DNA of 64,000 nt from positions 9,962,509 to 10,026,508 of the forward strand of contig CM055196.1 of NCBI GenBank assembly GCA_029224185.1, written 5' to 3'. Shown here in pieces: positions 13,301-24,800 of the stretch. The notes under the pieces were generated by a model, which did not search any database, had not been told where the DNA came from, and saw only the letters and a program-made list of their open reading frames with translations. Both the position numbers and the translations under genes were made by a program. Within the stretch, counting starts at the first letter, position 1. Each line of letters starts with the position of its first letter. Source of the stretch: Karalla daura (Eukaryota > Chordata > Actinopteri > Chaetodontiformes > Leiognathidae).

Positions 13301-15012
13301 AGATGAGAGAAAATACAACATTAAGCACGTAAATCACATTTAGACTCTGAATCCTCAGAAGACCCTGTGTGAAAGCACAAGGTCAAGAACATTATGCCAA
13401 CATATCTGGCATTCACCTCTGAAACACATTCAGTGTTTTATCAAACAAATCTGTATTACATGGTTAGTGTGGGCAGAATCAAAAACTCTTTAAGAACATA
13501 CCAGGAAACATCTACAGTAGGAGCCACGAACCTTTGTGACACAAAAATGAAAACAGCATAAATTGTAATATACATTTTTAACATATAACATAAAACATTT
13601 TGAAGCACTTTTTTTTTTTAATATAGATTCAATTTTTTTCTTTCTTTAGAAAGATATATAAAAGCACATAGTGCAATGGCTCAGACATGTTGAAAACATA
13701 CCTATTCATAGTATTACTAAATAGCTCAGGAATAACACAGAGCAGGTATCAATTTCTGTTCTCTGTTGTAAAATCTCTATTAGATTTCAGGGCTCAAGGC
13801 ATAGTTGTTCTAACATATTTTAATGAACATCAAAATTGCAACTCGATATCTAAAATCACACACAAATATCATCGTAACGAATGAATTGTGTTGTGAGATT
13901 AAAACTGCAGCCTCATTCGAGAATTATATGCTTGACAGAATCCTTGCACACAGTGCTAACATGGAACAAGTTGTGCAAACTAAAAAGTGAAACGCAGTCT
14001 TAACCAGTGTCAGAGTGTACAACGGTGTGAACTTTGTTAGCCCCCTTCATCCCTGTCCTGCTCCGACCTTTTGCTGTGCCGAGACATGCGGGTCAGGCGG
14101 GGAGAAAACTCTTAGCTGCCTGTAGATGTGAAATGAGGCTAAATGTGTTTTCGCTCTAACAGACTTCCTGGACAGGCTCACAGTGTTTCCTTCCCTTTCA
14201 TTTGGTTCATGCTTGGGTGGCTCTCAGCCCTCCTCAGTCCATAAATCTTTACAGGAAGAAAAAAAAAAAACAGAACATTAAAAGCATTGACAATAGCAGT
14301 GATGAATAATAGATTAATTGATGGATGGTTATCTTCCGTTGTTGACAAATTAAAAGTTGTTCATGCCAATTATGTCTCATCTCACACAAACTGATCATAT
14401 TTTTACTTGTCATATATCATGTTTTACCATGTTCTTAAGATGATAAATCAATGGACCCACAACCCCCACCCAGGCTTTAATTATTATCCAATCTATAAAC
14501 AAATCTCTTAACCTTGATTGCAACAATGGATTATTGGCATTTTGCCATGTGACCCAATTGATCACAGGGTTGCGAAACTTTGCAGAAGCCTCAATAAACA
14601 ATCACAAAAACATAGCTTCTATCGGACGGATGCGGCCTCTCAGCTTGATTAATGACTTCATTATGATGTGAGGCTTTGGTGATGACAATCCCAATTACAT
14701 TACAGTGTCCGCTACATCATTATTTTCACCATTTGTTTTAATTAAACTGAGAGTTTTACTCTCCATTTTTTGATTTCAGGGGAAAGCAGTTTTACAGGGA
14801 CATTTTAACTTAAGTTTGATGTATGCCACTAGTGACTGTTTGCTGTGTTTTAATGATTTACCACACCCATGCTGTTCCCTCAAAGCAATGAGATTAACTG
14901 CCTCCTGAGGCTTACGTAGGTGTTCCAGGAAAATAAATTCTCTTTAATTCATGTGCAATTTAATGTGGACCTTCAACTGAGCAAAAACACATTTTTGGTA
15001 ACAATGTAGCAT
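10331..15012. other. Long non-coding stretch, no gene seen
   Basis: About 4.7 kb of mostly AT-rich sequence with poly-A and poly-T tracts (10355, 12168, 12205, 13610, 14260). Open frames reach 115 codons but come in overlapping pairs on both strands without splice support. A somewhat GC-richer patch lies near 14040-14240. A TAAT-rich patch at 14630-14760 is discussed as a finding. Confidence 0.5.
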
Positions 15013-15365
15013 CATCCATCCATCCATTATTTTATATGTTTAGAACACAGTGGTGTCATGGGGATCTGCCTCAGACAATTTTCAGTGCACATTGGACAGA
15101 GGCCGGGAAAACACTGTAGCAGGTTCATTGCAGGACAAAGACACACCATTCACTCACACACTCCAGGGGAAATTTGAGTGTCCAACCAACAAACACATAG
15201 ATGTTTTTGTATTGTGTATAGAATCAGAGTACCCAAAATGAACTAACATACATAAACAGTCCAATCCATAAACATGGAAACCGCACTAGAAAGGCATGAC
15301 CGGGATTGGAACCAGGGACCTTCTTGCAGTGAAGTAACAGTCATCATGTTGCCAATAGAGCATTG
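15013..15365 (+). repeat. Family-1 interspersed repeat, near full length
   Basis: This is the most complete family-1 copy in the window. It begins with CATCCATCCATCCATTATTT and passes through a GGACAGAGGCC segment, TTCATTGCAGGACAAAGACACA, CATTCACTCACACACTCCAGG and GGAAATTTGAGTGTCCAACC. It ends with GATTGGAACCAGGGACCTTC, TTGCAGTGAAGTAACAGT and a CATGTTGCC-like terminus. The internal TTTTTGGACTGTGGGAGG core is replaced or lost around 15200-15290. Length is about 350 bp, which fits a complete but old insertion. Confidence 0.65.
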
Positions 15366-15589
15366 TTTATGAATATGTGGTTGTGAGTCCGGGTAGCAAG
15401 TTCCATCCATCTGCACGACTTGTAACTGTACCTTACTGACCCACTGTAGAGATTGTTACACTTGAACCTGACACAGGTGCACAGAGGTGACTTTGACAGA
15501 GATATCTCAGAGATAGGGGAGGAATTGAAGCTGCAGAGAATGAGATGCCAGCTGTAGATTTACACGCCTCCACTGGCTCACTGCACATC
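15366..15589. other. Non-coding spacer
   Basis: Ordinary sequence between the repeat and the GC-richer block that follows. Nothing supportable. Confidence 0.5.
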
Positions 15590-15860
15590 ATTAAAGACAG
15601 AGGCCGCTTGCCGTGGCTTCATCGCTGTCCCAGCCCACACAGGCTACATCGCGGGCCCCACGCATTGATTTATCTGAGCTGTCTCTCCAAACGGCTTTTC
15701 CCGCCAAGAGAGTGATGGGGGGCCTGACGAGATTTACGCATGTATATGGGATGAAATTCATTTTGGGATGAGCACATGCACTTCCTCTGACAGAAAAGAG
15801 CCATTTTTGCTCACGTCTTTTCTCTCCACGGCTATGTGTCCCAGCATACACGCTGCCATC
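15590..15860. other. GC-richer, CpG-containing non-coding block
   Basis: Base composition shifts from AT-rich to balanced or GC-rich, with several CpG dinucleotides retained (for example GCCGCTTGCCGTGG, ACATCGCGGGCC, CCGCC, GACGAGATTTACGC). No repeat family is recognised. A minus-strand open frame of 86 codons covers it (15591-15851) but has no splice support. A conserved regulatory element or a diverged exon are both possible, and I cannot choose from sequence alone. Confidence 0.3.
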
Positions 15861-16659
15861 ATTCCCAGAGTGAGAATTAGTGATGGATGTTCATGTGCAC
15901 ACTGCCTCTAAAAATACCTCAGTCACACCAGCATTAACTCCCTCTGTTCTCTATTTTGCAGTGATTGCTCTGCTTGTTCCGAGCATAACATATAATGTTC
16001 AGCTGTGCTCCTCTGCTCTCCTTTCTCTGTGCTCTCCAAATGTGGCTTCAAATGAACTGCAAACAAAAGTTCACATCATAACTCTACTTATCTGAGTAAA
16101 AAGTGAAGCCTTCTTGCAAACTGTGCAGTCATGACAACCACAAGTTTTAAAAATTCAATGTACTGCTGAGAGGAGCAGATTTGTATGTACATATTGAGCA
16201 AGTGGCATGAGTTTGCACCTTATCTATGCTGCCAGCTCTATATGTAGCCATCAGGACTCGAGTCAGACCCTGCTGGTTGAGAACAGCAGAGCAAAGATCC
16301 TGTGGGACACTGCTGATCCAGACAGATAAACAAGCACCGGCCAACCAGGCAGACATTGTGGTAATGGAGAAGCAACAGAAAAACAGTGATGACGGAAGCG
16401 GCAGTCCCATGTGGCTCAGCAACATCAACAAGAGGAGATATAGATATTTGGAGTAGAATCTGAGCCTGAGGGAGGCAGTGGTGAACAAGTGCTCCCAAAG
16501 GTGGTGGCGGGAATCTCCTCTCACAGCTGTAGGGAATGGAACCTTTACTTAACAACTGCTGACCACATTGAAAGCAAGGCTGTTGCTGACAATCATTTTT
16601 TTCACAAGTTTTCATCCATAGATCGATCTATCATGACCATCGCTTTGTATCTCAACAGT
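15861..16659. other. Non-coding stretch, no gene confirmed
   Basis: Two overlapping 125-codon frames run on the minus strand (16147-16524 and 16238-16615), with a shorter one on the plus strand over the same bases. Two long frames overlapping in different registers point to low stop density rather than to a gene. I see no splice sites that would make a coherent exon. Confidence 0.4.
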
Positions 16660-17311
16660 GTTGCCGGGGTCTGCTGGACCGCCAGTATACATAGAGCAAA
16701 TGTTGGGCTTAGTACACAGGACCCAAATGTAACAAGGACACCAAAATACTTTGAGTCACAGTTTTATTGACAGCTGCTGTAGGTCTTGCTCAAGATGGGG
16801 GCTGACTGCCGACTCCACATGGCAGATGTAGGGAGCCAGCTGGAGGAAGTGTTGGAGGATGGTATGTCTGGGATAGAGTGAAGCCCAGGGATAGCGGAGG
16901 GGTACTTCACATAAAGCTACACCTGCAGTGCAAAATTGGACAATTCAAGGCAGGTTGAGCAGCTAGTGCACAGGCAAGATGAAGTTGAAGGACAGAGGCT
17001 GGTCAAGTTGCCAGGACAGAGGATGGAGGTGGTTGTAATTGGAAAGCTGGTCGGGTTCCTGGGGCTGAGACAACATATAATCCAAGATGGAGGGCAGGTG
17101 GTTTTGCCAGAATGGAGACACAAGATGATCCTACTGGGCTGATAGGTGGAAGAAAGTAGTGGGTTAGTGAAGGGGTGCAGGTAGTTGGTGGGGGTGGAGA
17201 GGTGTGAGTGGCTGGAACCTCTGGGGGAGTGGTTACAGGAGGAGGGAGAGAAAATCTGTCGCAGGTGTCTGAGAGTTGGAGCAGAGCTGAGCTGGACCAT
17301 GGACAAGTCAA

Positions 17312-17312
<1 letters not shown>
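16660..17312 (-). repeat. GC-rich transposon-like fragment
   Basis: The segment ACACAGGACCCAAATGTAAC, followed by AGGACACCAAAATACTTTGAG and a CAGTTTTATTGACAGCTGC stretch, resembles the reverse complement of the terminal region of a fish non-autonomous element. Its plus orientation ends with an AATAAA-like signal and then a GCATTTGGGTCC motif. The following 500 bp is G-rich (GGAGGTGG, GGTGGGGGTGGAGAGG) and carries long stop-free frames in two registers on the minus strand, typical of skewed composition rather than coding. The outer limits are uncertain. Confidence 0.35.

Positions 17313-17351
<39 letters not shown>
17313..17351. repeat. (CA)19 microsatellite
   Basis: A perfect CA array of 39 bp, directly abutting a family-1 fragment whose own middle part is CA-rich. 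Frames that read through it as alternating Thr-His or Cys-Val are artefacts. Confidence 0.9.
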
Positions 17352-17353
<2 letters not shown>

Positions 17354-17490
17354 CTTCCACCTACCTAGGAGCACTTCAGGGTCTCCAATCACACAAATTT
17401 ACATGTTTATGGACTGTGGGAGGAAACTGTTGGGAAACATACAGACCCCATACAGATTAGCCCCGGGTCCAACAAGGACCATGTTGTTTT
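17352..17490 (+). repeat. Family-1 repeat fragment downstream of the CA array
   Basis: GCACTTCAGGGTCTCCAATC is followed by the core TTATGGACTGTGGGAGGAAA, then CATACAGACCCCATACAGAT and TAGCCCC, which match the family-1 core and the region just 3' of it. The 5' part is replaced by the CA array, so the array most likely grew from the family's CACACTCACAC segment. This is inference. Confidence 0.6.
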
Positions 17491-18205
17491 GATATAACAT
17501 TCAGAAAAGCTGCTGTCGGTAAATCATCTTATCTGATTCCCTTTGGTTCGGTCCAAGTACATAAATAACATCCAATGCCCACTAATGATTTCCACACAAG
17601 GCAAAAGAGCCTCATTACAAAATGGACATTGACACTTAAGGATCTCTTCACATGCCCTGTAGCACCATAAGGCAATCTCAAGTGCCATGGTCCCATTAAG
17701 TGGTTGATTGTGCTCCTTTACACCTGAGGGTCAGCAAATCTAATAATGGTGTGGTTTAAAATGAAGTTTTATTATGAAAATTAAGCTCAAAGAGCGAGTC
17801 ATTTTGCAAACTAATTACTTTTTGCTCAGAACAGTGCATGAGGAAATTTGAAGATCTGTTACAGCTCAAAACTACATTTCTGTTTGACAACACAGCATAA
17901 GCAGATAACAATGTCTGACTATCTGTTATCATCAACAGGCTTTGTAACATTTTCAAAAGCAAAGCTATGACTGATGTTCGTCTACTCTGACCCATGGGAG
18001 AATCTTTTTTTTATAATAAAGATATGAAACGTGAGGATGTTGTTTAATTTGTGTTCATGTGTAAATCCCATAGGATGATCATATACGCATGATTCTATCT
18101 TGGAAACATTATGAATACATGCATTTATTTGCCAGCAGTTGCTGTGGTCTTTTTGGGAGCTCCCTAAATGTCTAGTTAATGCAAAACTTCTGCTTCTCTC
18201 CTACT
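17491..18205. other. Non-coding stretch, no gene seen
   Basis: Ordinary AT-rich sequence. Nothing supportable. Confidence 0.5.
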
Positions 18206-18695
18206 GTCATGGTGTTTACAGCCAAGTTCCTTCTCACATCTTGTTTTAGTTGCTTGTTTAGTTTCCATTGATCTCTGCTCCCCTGTCCTGTTTTCCTTAG
18301 GGTCTCCCGCCCTGTTCCCAGTTTGTCTTTCCACCAATCAGCTCCTTTCCCTTCTCATGTCTGACCCTTGTACTTTTGGTTTCCAGTGTGTGTTTTTAAG
18401 TCTCATCTTTGTCATTTCCCTCAAGGTCTGTACCCAGAGTTTAGCAGTTATTTGTGTTTCCACTCTCGGGCCTTCATGTCTTCTTGTCTCTATGTTTCTC
18501 TGCTGCCTTTTCCCTTGTTCCATGTTCCTCTGCTCCATGCCTCCATGCTTCCCATGTACCCATGACTCCATGTGCCACGTTTGTTCAATACTTTTGTTTT
18601 GTAGCTGTCCTTGCTTTTTGGTTTTCAAGTCAGTTTTTCTGAGTACACTGGGATTTACTGTGTTGGCCCAGCTGTTTTGTTCCTCCTAGCTTTTG
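18206..18695 (+). repeat. Pyrimidine-rich non-autonomous transposon fragment (family 4)
   Basis: About 490 bp with a strong T/C bias on the plus strand: TTGTTTTAGTTGCTTGTTTAG, CCCCTGTCCTGTTTTCC, CCTGTTCCCAGTTTGTC, CCAATCAGCTCC and repeated short TTCCATGTTCCTCTGCTCC-like words. Fish genomes carry long non-autonomous elements with this composition and these words (TTTCCCTGTCTCC, CCTGTTCCCAGCTGTTT), as recalled from memory. The bias also explains three overlapping stop-poor frames on the plus strand. No terminal repeats are visible. Confidence 0.45.
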
Positions 18696-21508
18696 CTATT
18701 AATATCTGCTTTGAAAATTAACTGGGAACAAGCTGTTGGAACTTATTAAACATTTTAATGTGACAGAAACATTGTGACACAAAGACTGTTCAAAGAGTCA
18801 TATCATGTCTCTCTCATAGGTCATTACATCTCAGATTTTATGACTAGAATTTTAAAGATTGAGATAACTTTAGGTTTGGATCTCTGGGGAAAGCACATAA
18901 ATAACCATTGCTGTAAATGTACCAGTTAGCCCAGAGGCTTTTTTTTCACCTGTGTTTTCTGAAAAAAATGTTACAAAGTTAATGTAAAAACAGAATGTAA
19001 CAGTAAAAAAAAGTCAAGGATCGAAAAGAATGTGTTATTTCACTAATTCTCCTACATTTCAACATCAATTCATTTACATCTCATCATGCCAAATATTCCA
19101 TCCTCTAATTTGACTAATTGTCCCTCAGTAATTGCTGTGACCGAAATTCAAGTCATTGTGCTCACTGAGCGTCTGGGATGAAATGACAGTAAAATAAACA
19201 GCCAGGTAGCAGCAGAGGCCAGCTGGCACAGCTTCCTGGCTGTATTGAAAGGCAATGAAATGAGTCAAACACATACTGTGATACTTCAACCTTTTCTTAA
19301 CCTGATGATGAACTAGACTTTTTATGGATGTGTATATTAAACATGGCAGAAAGTTATTCCCTTGAGATGTGGCGATGGGAGGCTTTAGGTGGAATCCAAC
19401 TCTCCAAAAAACCTCTCAGCATAAGTGCTGCTTGCTTTCATTCTTCATCTGTCAAATTGATTTTGTAGTCACTTCAACTGGGGTGCATGGTCGAGTATTG
19501 AACATTCTGATTTATATTCCTTTTTCTTATTCCCTCCCCCGTTCAACAAGAACCACTTTTGAAACAATTTAAGTTTACACAGTTTTGCTAGTGCTTGTTT
19601 ACTTTGTTATTTTCCCCTGGAGGTTAATACAGACAGTGAACACTTACCTCTCCAAGAGAGTTTTAATCAGCCCTCCGTCTTGTTGTTAAGTGGTGATCAA
19701 TCAACTTGCTATAACATTTCCTTGCATAACTCAGCATTAGTTCCATTAGCCCATATAAGTGGATATTCATGGTGTTACAGTGTCAGAGTTAATTAACGAC
19801 TCATGAAGAAAGTGGTCAGTATGTAGATTTATTATTATAGTGTTACCATGTGGCATATAATATCTACGTAGCATTTCCCCTTATGCAGTCGTATCTTGCT
19901 ATGTGCCAGCACACATTAGTGATGTGACTTTAGGGACCACAATCTCTCTCTCTCTCTATCAGTCAGGCAGTAAATCCAGCGCTCTGGTGCTCACTGAAAC
20001 TTCTCAATAATTTTGGATGGATTACAAATAAACACAGTTTTCACTTGATGGCAGAATTATATCAAAAATATAATTTATTCATTCTTTGGTTGGTTCATTC
20101 TTGGTTTGCTTGCCAAACAAACGGCTTCCACTCTGCCTTTGTGCATAAATGTGTCAACTTCAATTAAATAATTAGGTTAAACAGTTAACTTGGGTTGATT
20201 ATGAAGATTATGATAATATGATATTATTATGATATTATGATATTATGAAGAGAGTTTCCCCTGAACTGACCCACTGGATTGTTAGCCTGGACATGCAGAT
20301 GTAGATGTTGTGTCCTGAACAGCTTTGAATATTTCAGTGTTTAACCACAGCCTTGAACACCTCCTCTCTTGTACTTGTTCAGCAAGGCTAATCACAATAC
20401 TGCTGTTTCTACATTAATTACTCTCTTGATACAGCTGACAAATGACTTTTTCCCCCCTTACCACTGGTGACATTCTGCATTCATGGTTGAATAATACAAC
20501 TGACGGGAAAGTGTCCCATGAAGTCTCTTCTCTCTCCCATGCCACTCTTTCCCTTACCTCAATTTCACTTTATCAACTCAAAGTACAAATTGAGACTTAG
20601 TGGCTTTATGGTAAATTGAAAGTCATTGAAGCATTTACATGACATTTAGCAATGGTTGCATAATGGAGGAATATTAAAACATGTGTCAAGCTGAAAGGGT
20701 TTGTTCTCTGCCTTCTGCAGTCTCATCACTGAGCCTACGCTCACATGCTGTCAAGGAGATGTTTCTACAGTCAGTTTTCTATATTTGAGAAAGCACTTTT
20801 CGTGTGTGTGCATTTCTGTTTTGGTGCATGAATGCTATATGTGGGTGTATGTGTGCTGAGAAAAATGGTGTCTCTAGTGTGGTGCACTGCATGGCCATAC
20901 ATGATGATCTTAATGCAGTGATAGTTGACATTTGAGAAAGTTCAAGTCACTCTAATTGCCCTTGTGCATAACTGGTTTCTCCATGATAAGTATCGCTGCA
21001 GAGTCCAGTTCATTTGTATTCCACGGTGCTGTAAAGACTAGAAGACTAGACAGCCTTAATAATGATTGCAGATTGGCAACTGGAGCTGGTAATCGAGTGA
21101 AAAAAAAAATCTATAGGCAAGTCTCAAAGGCCTGGGACATCAATAGTCTCCACTGCATGTCTTTAAACATCCTTATTACTGCCAATTTCCAGCCAGAGCA
21201 GCAACAAAACTAACTCTGCATTGATTGTATCAAAGTGTAATGTGGCCGCAGTGTGCCTAATATACATCAACTATTTTCTGTGCAAGACATTTTTGCTATG
21301 TTGAGACATGTATTTAATTTTTTTTTTTTTTATCATGTAGATGTGAATTTGTTATGATGAACAAATGGCCCTTAAAGCCTTCCCCTAGTACACAGGCTTA
21401 GATGTACACATAGTTGAGCAAAGAATCTCTGACAATTGCTGCCTGAAATTAAAATATAATTAGTGTGTAGCTCACAGCTCCATGTAACTCATCACTCATG
21501 AATGTGAG

Positions 21509-21510
<2 letters not shown>
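18696..21510. other. Non-coding stretch with minor simple repeats
   Basis: Holds a (TC)7 run at 19943-19957 and a degenerate GATATTAT-type array at about 20208-20248. The rest is AT-rich without supportable features. Open frames do not exceed 85 codons. Confidence 0.5.

Positions 21511-21581
<71 letters not shown>
21511..21581. repeat. (AT)35 microsatellite
   Basis: A perfect 71-bp AT array, self-complementary and likely polymorphic in length. A length that stays perfect over 35 units suggests recent expansion. Assembly length may not be exact. Confidence 0.95.
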
Positions 21582-21584
<3 letters not shown>

Positions 21585-21774
21585 AAACATAATTGTTTAC
21601 ATCTCTACAATTAATTATTGGATCACATGTCTTATGCGTTCTTAGAAGGCTAAGTTTAATTCTGCTCTATGCACTGTATAATCATATACATTTATATACA
21701 ACCCATTGATAAACCAGTGTATTTTGATGTGCAGTCAGTATGAAGGTTTAACCTACTTTTTGCTCTTTTTGTAG

Positions 21775-21850
21775 GTCCACAAAGAGGAAGAGTCAGATGC
21801 AAATTCATGTGGACTTTTGACGAGAACCACAACATCTGAAGATTTGAAGA
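21775..21850 (+). CDS. Candidate internal exon (76 bp), gene not recognised
   Basis: The segment is flanked by a very good acceptor (pyrimidine tract 21752-21771 ending TTTTTGTAG) and a good donor (AAGA followed by GTGAGT at 21851). Of the three frames only the first stays open, giving 25 codons plus one base. The peptide begins V-H-K-E-E-E-S-D, is hydrophilic and Thr/Glu-rich and holds one cysteine near residue 14. The exon would end in phase 1, which fits the candidate at 26761-26889. I do not recognise the protein. Sites of this quality do occur by chance, and exon length and peptide are too short to prove coding use. Confidence 0.25.
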
Positions 21851-24800
21851 GTGAGTTGATCCACTCAGATTTGATTTTATTCTGCCACAGGCATTGCTCT
21901 TTTCTGTTCTATTAATTGCAGTCTGAGGAAGGGAACTTTGTGAAGTCCTTTCTTCAAAGAGAAAGAAATATTGAAACACTAAGAATTTGTGATGAGCACA
22001 ATTATGCTCTAAGATTCTCTAGTTTGGTCACTAAAATTCAACCTGGCTTTGTTGCAAACATAGGGTGTTGGAATGACAATAAATCATTGGTGTTTAATCA
22101 TTGTACTTTCAACACAAATATTGTGGAGCCGGGCATGATTAATTCTTTGATGCAGCTGCCTTCATGTATGTACTTAATATTTAGGTGACTGGGTAAAAAC
22201 ATGCATGTTCAAGCTACAGTAAATACTCTAGGAAAAACTAAACTACAACTCTTGATCCAAGTAGTAATGTCTGATTGATCTACAGTGTGTGCTGTGTGCC
22301 ACAAAATGTAAGACAAGATATGTTTATCAGAAAAAATGCAACTATGTGAAATAATATGAAATGCTTTAGAATCTTCCCTCACTTCAACTAACATCTTCAG
22401 AGTTGATTAACACTTATTTTGGAAACAGTTTTGTATTCATCATTCATGAGAGTCATTTCACCTCCCCTTTGAAAGGCCTTCAGAGAATACTGTGAAATGA
22501 GTATTTGCACCTCATGAATTGTGAATTTCTCTGTTGTAGTAGTCAACCTAGAGAGGGAAATATAATATCGTGACAGTCATTTGTACCATTGCTGTACCCA
22601 TGCACAAGCAGTTTCATACACACAAACATCCATGTTAGGACTCAAATAAGATGCATAAAGGACAGATGAAGTACACAAGAATAAAAGTTGAATTATCTCA
22701 AAGCAGATGCACAAAGTAACTGCATTGTTCTTTGTGCGTCAATATATGGGAAATTACCACATATCACTAAGAGGGGAAAGAGACATGGAGCGTGCTTGGA
22801 AAGGCAGGGAAAACACAGCGAGATTAAACCTTATATAGAAGCAATCCAAAGCCAATATAAATGTCTCTCCACGCTGCATGCCTGCAGAGCAAGCAGGTGT
22901 TTGTGCTCTCATCAGGCTGGAGTCATGCCATATCAACTGCAGCCTTTGAAATATGAAATAACATTGCGTGATAAAAGACATTTGATGTTAAAATAGTCTG
23001 ATAGATGCACACTGACGGAAGCAGAGAGAAAGCTTCCAGATTTGCATGTCACAATCCAGAGATTAGGTATAAGGCCTTGAACCACCTGTGATAATTTTAT
23101 GCTGAAGATGCCAAGGATTGTTATCTCTTGAATTGCAGGCTAGAAGTGGAATGCTTAATAAATTATTTGGACTGACATCCCTCAATTATACATTACAGTA
23201 TGTCTGTCTGACAAGTCTCCAGTGCAGTGTCAGATGCAGATGTTCTTGTTTCCTGAATTGTATAGCTGTGACATCACTTCTCATCCAATTTGATATAGAT
23301 AAAGAGAAATAGATGTAGATCATATATGGTGTTGGTCAACTCTGAATTACAGTAAACAGCGCAAACTTGTTATGTACTGTGATACAATCTGTGTGTTGTT
23401 TTGTTTTTGTTTAATTGCATCCAAACTTTCAACATTGAGAAGCGAGGTTCTCTCACTCAATTTGCCTTTGCTCTGCCACTGTCACTCCACATCTGTTAAA
23501 CTATTTTCCACTGCGCTTTCCCCACTCTGTCTCTGTCTAACTGTGTGCATTTTGTATGAGTGTGGACTAAGTGCAATGAGCACTCAAATGCCTCGTTTAC
23601 AGAAGTGAAGAGATTTGAGGCCTCATTAGAGATAAGAATAAAAAAAAAACTATGCACCTTCATACAATTTGACTTCACAGTTTTTTTTTTGTGAATTTGT
23701 GAATCTGATTGTCTTCACTTATTTAGAAAGTCGTCCTGTCAGAACAGATTTTTGCATATTCTTTGGTTTTCCTGTCCATCCCCTATGTGTCAGAGGCACA
23801 TAATTTACCAAAAGAAAAAAAAAATCTCATATTGTGCACAACATATGCGCACATGAGAGGATCCAGGTGTTAGGTCTGTGTGTGCTCCTGTGTGTGCGTG
23901 TGTGTAAGTGCGAGTGCTGTTTGCTGCAGCTGGCTCACTGCAGCATGCTGCTTTACACTGAGGCACTCGGACAGACCCCTTCAGCATGAATTACTGCGGC
24001 CATTAATCAGACCAGCACAGATATCTGTGTAATCCCTCTAAAATGTAGTTTTGTGGAGGGGGGCACTAGTGTTAATTGGATTTGATTGGATGCTGGTATG
24101 ATGCTGCTCACAGAACATCTTAGATCAATTGGTCCTTTGTGGCACTGATCCTATTGCACAGGCTGCACTGCACTTCCAAGGGCTGTTTAAATGAAGAACT
24201 TAATTTTGCACAAATGAGCCGTACTTATCACCCTAAGTGTGAAATACAGATGTGTAATGATCTTGATTATATGCCTACTGTACATTAAAACTCTGTATAT
24301 AAACACTAAGGATACTGACTATTTGTTTTTGTTTGTTTTTTTTTTCTTAAGTTTGTTAAAACATAATAGAAACCCTAAAAACTCTTCTATTTGGCCTGGG
24401 TGGTTATCTTGGTGAATAATAGTGAACCGTAAGCAAAATTATTTGCAAGTGTCATTTTTCAGTTGTTCCTCAATGTCCTTTCTACCGAGCTGAATTTAGG
24501 GCAGACGTGAGATGCATTCCTTACACAGAATAGCACTTTACTAGTTTGTGTTATTGCAGTCAATCTATCCCAAAAATATTCAGCCTTCTGCACTGATGTC
24601 GCTCTCCTCATATTATACAGCACACATACACATATAATTTCGGGGGTTACCTAAAAAGCCTCAAAAGTTGTTTGCCAAGAAACAACGGTATAAATAAATC
24701 CACTATGAATGCAAGGGGATATGTAGGGAACACTTTCAGCTCTAGATGTGCAACCTAGAAAGCAGGTTTTCACCTGATTTTAGGAGATTTACAGTCTTTA

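Noticed and set aside
15861..16659. Two 125-codon minus-strand frames as a gene
   Set aside because: They overlap in different registers, and a plus-strand frame also covers them. No splice sites fit.
16917..17492. Four overlapping frames of 91-147 codons on both strands
   Set aside because: They depend on the CA array and on the G-rich composition of a transposon-like fragment, and frames in different registers over the same bases cannot all be real.
18357..18689. 110-codon Cys- and Phe-rich frame suggesting a membrane protein
   Set aside because: Three plus frames and one minus frame overlap here, and the pyrimidine-rich repeat explains the lack of stops and the apparent hydrophobicity.
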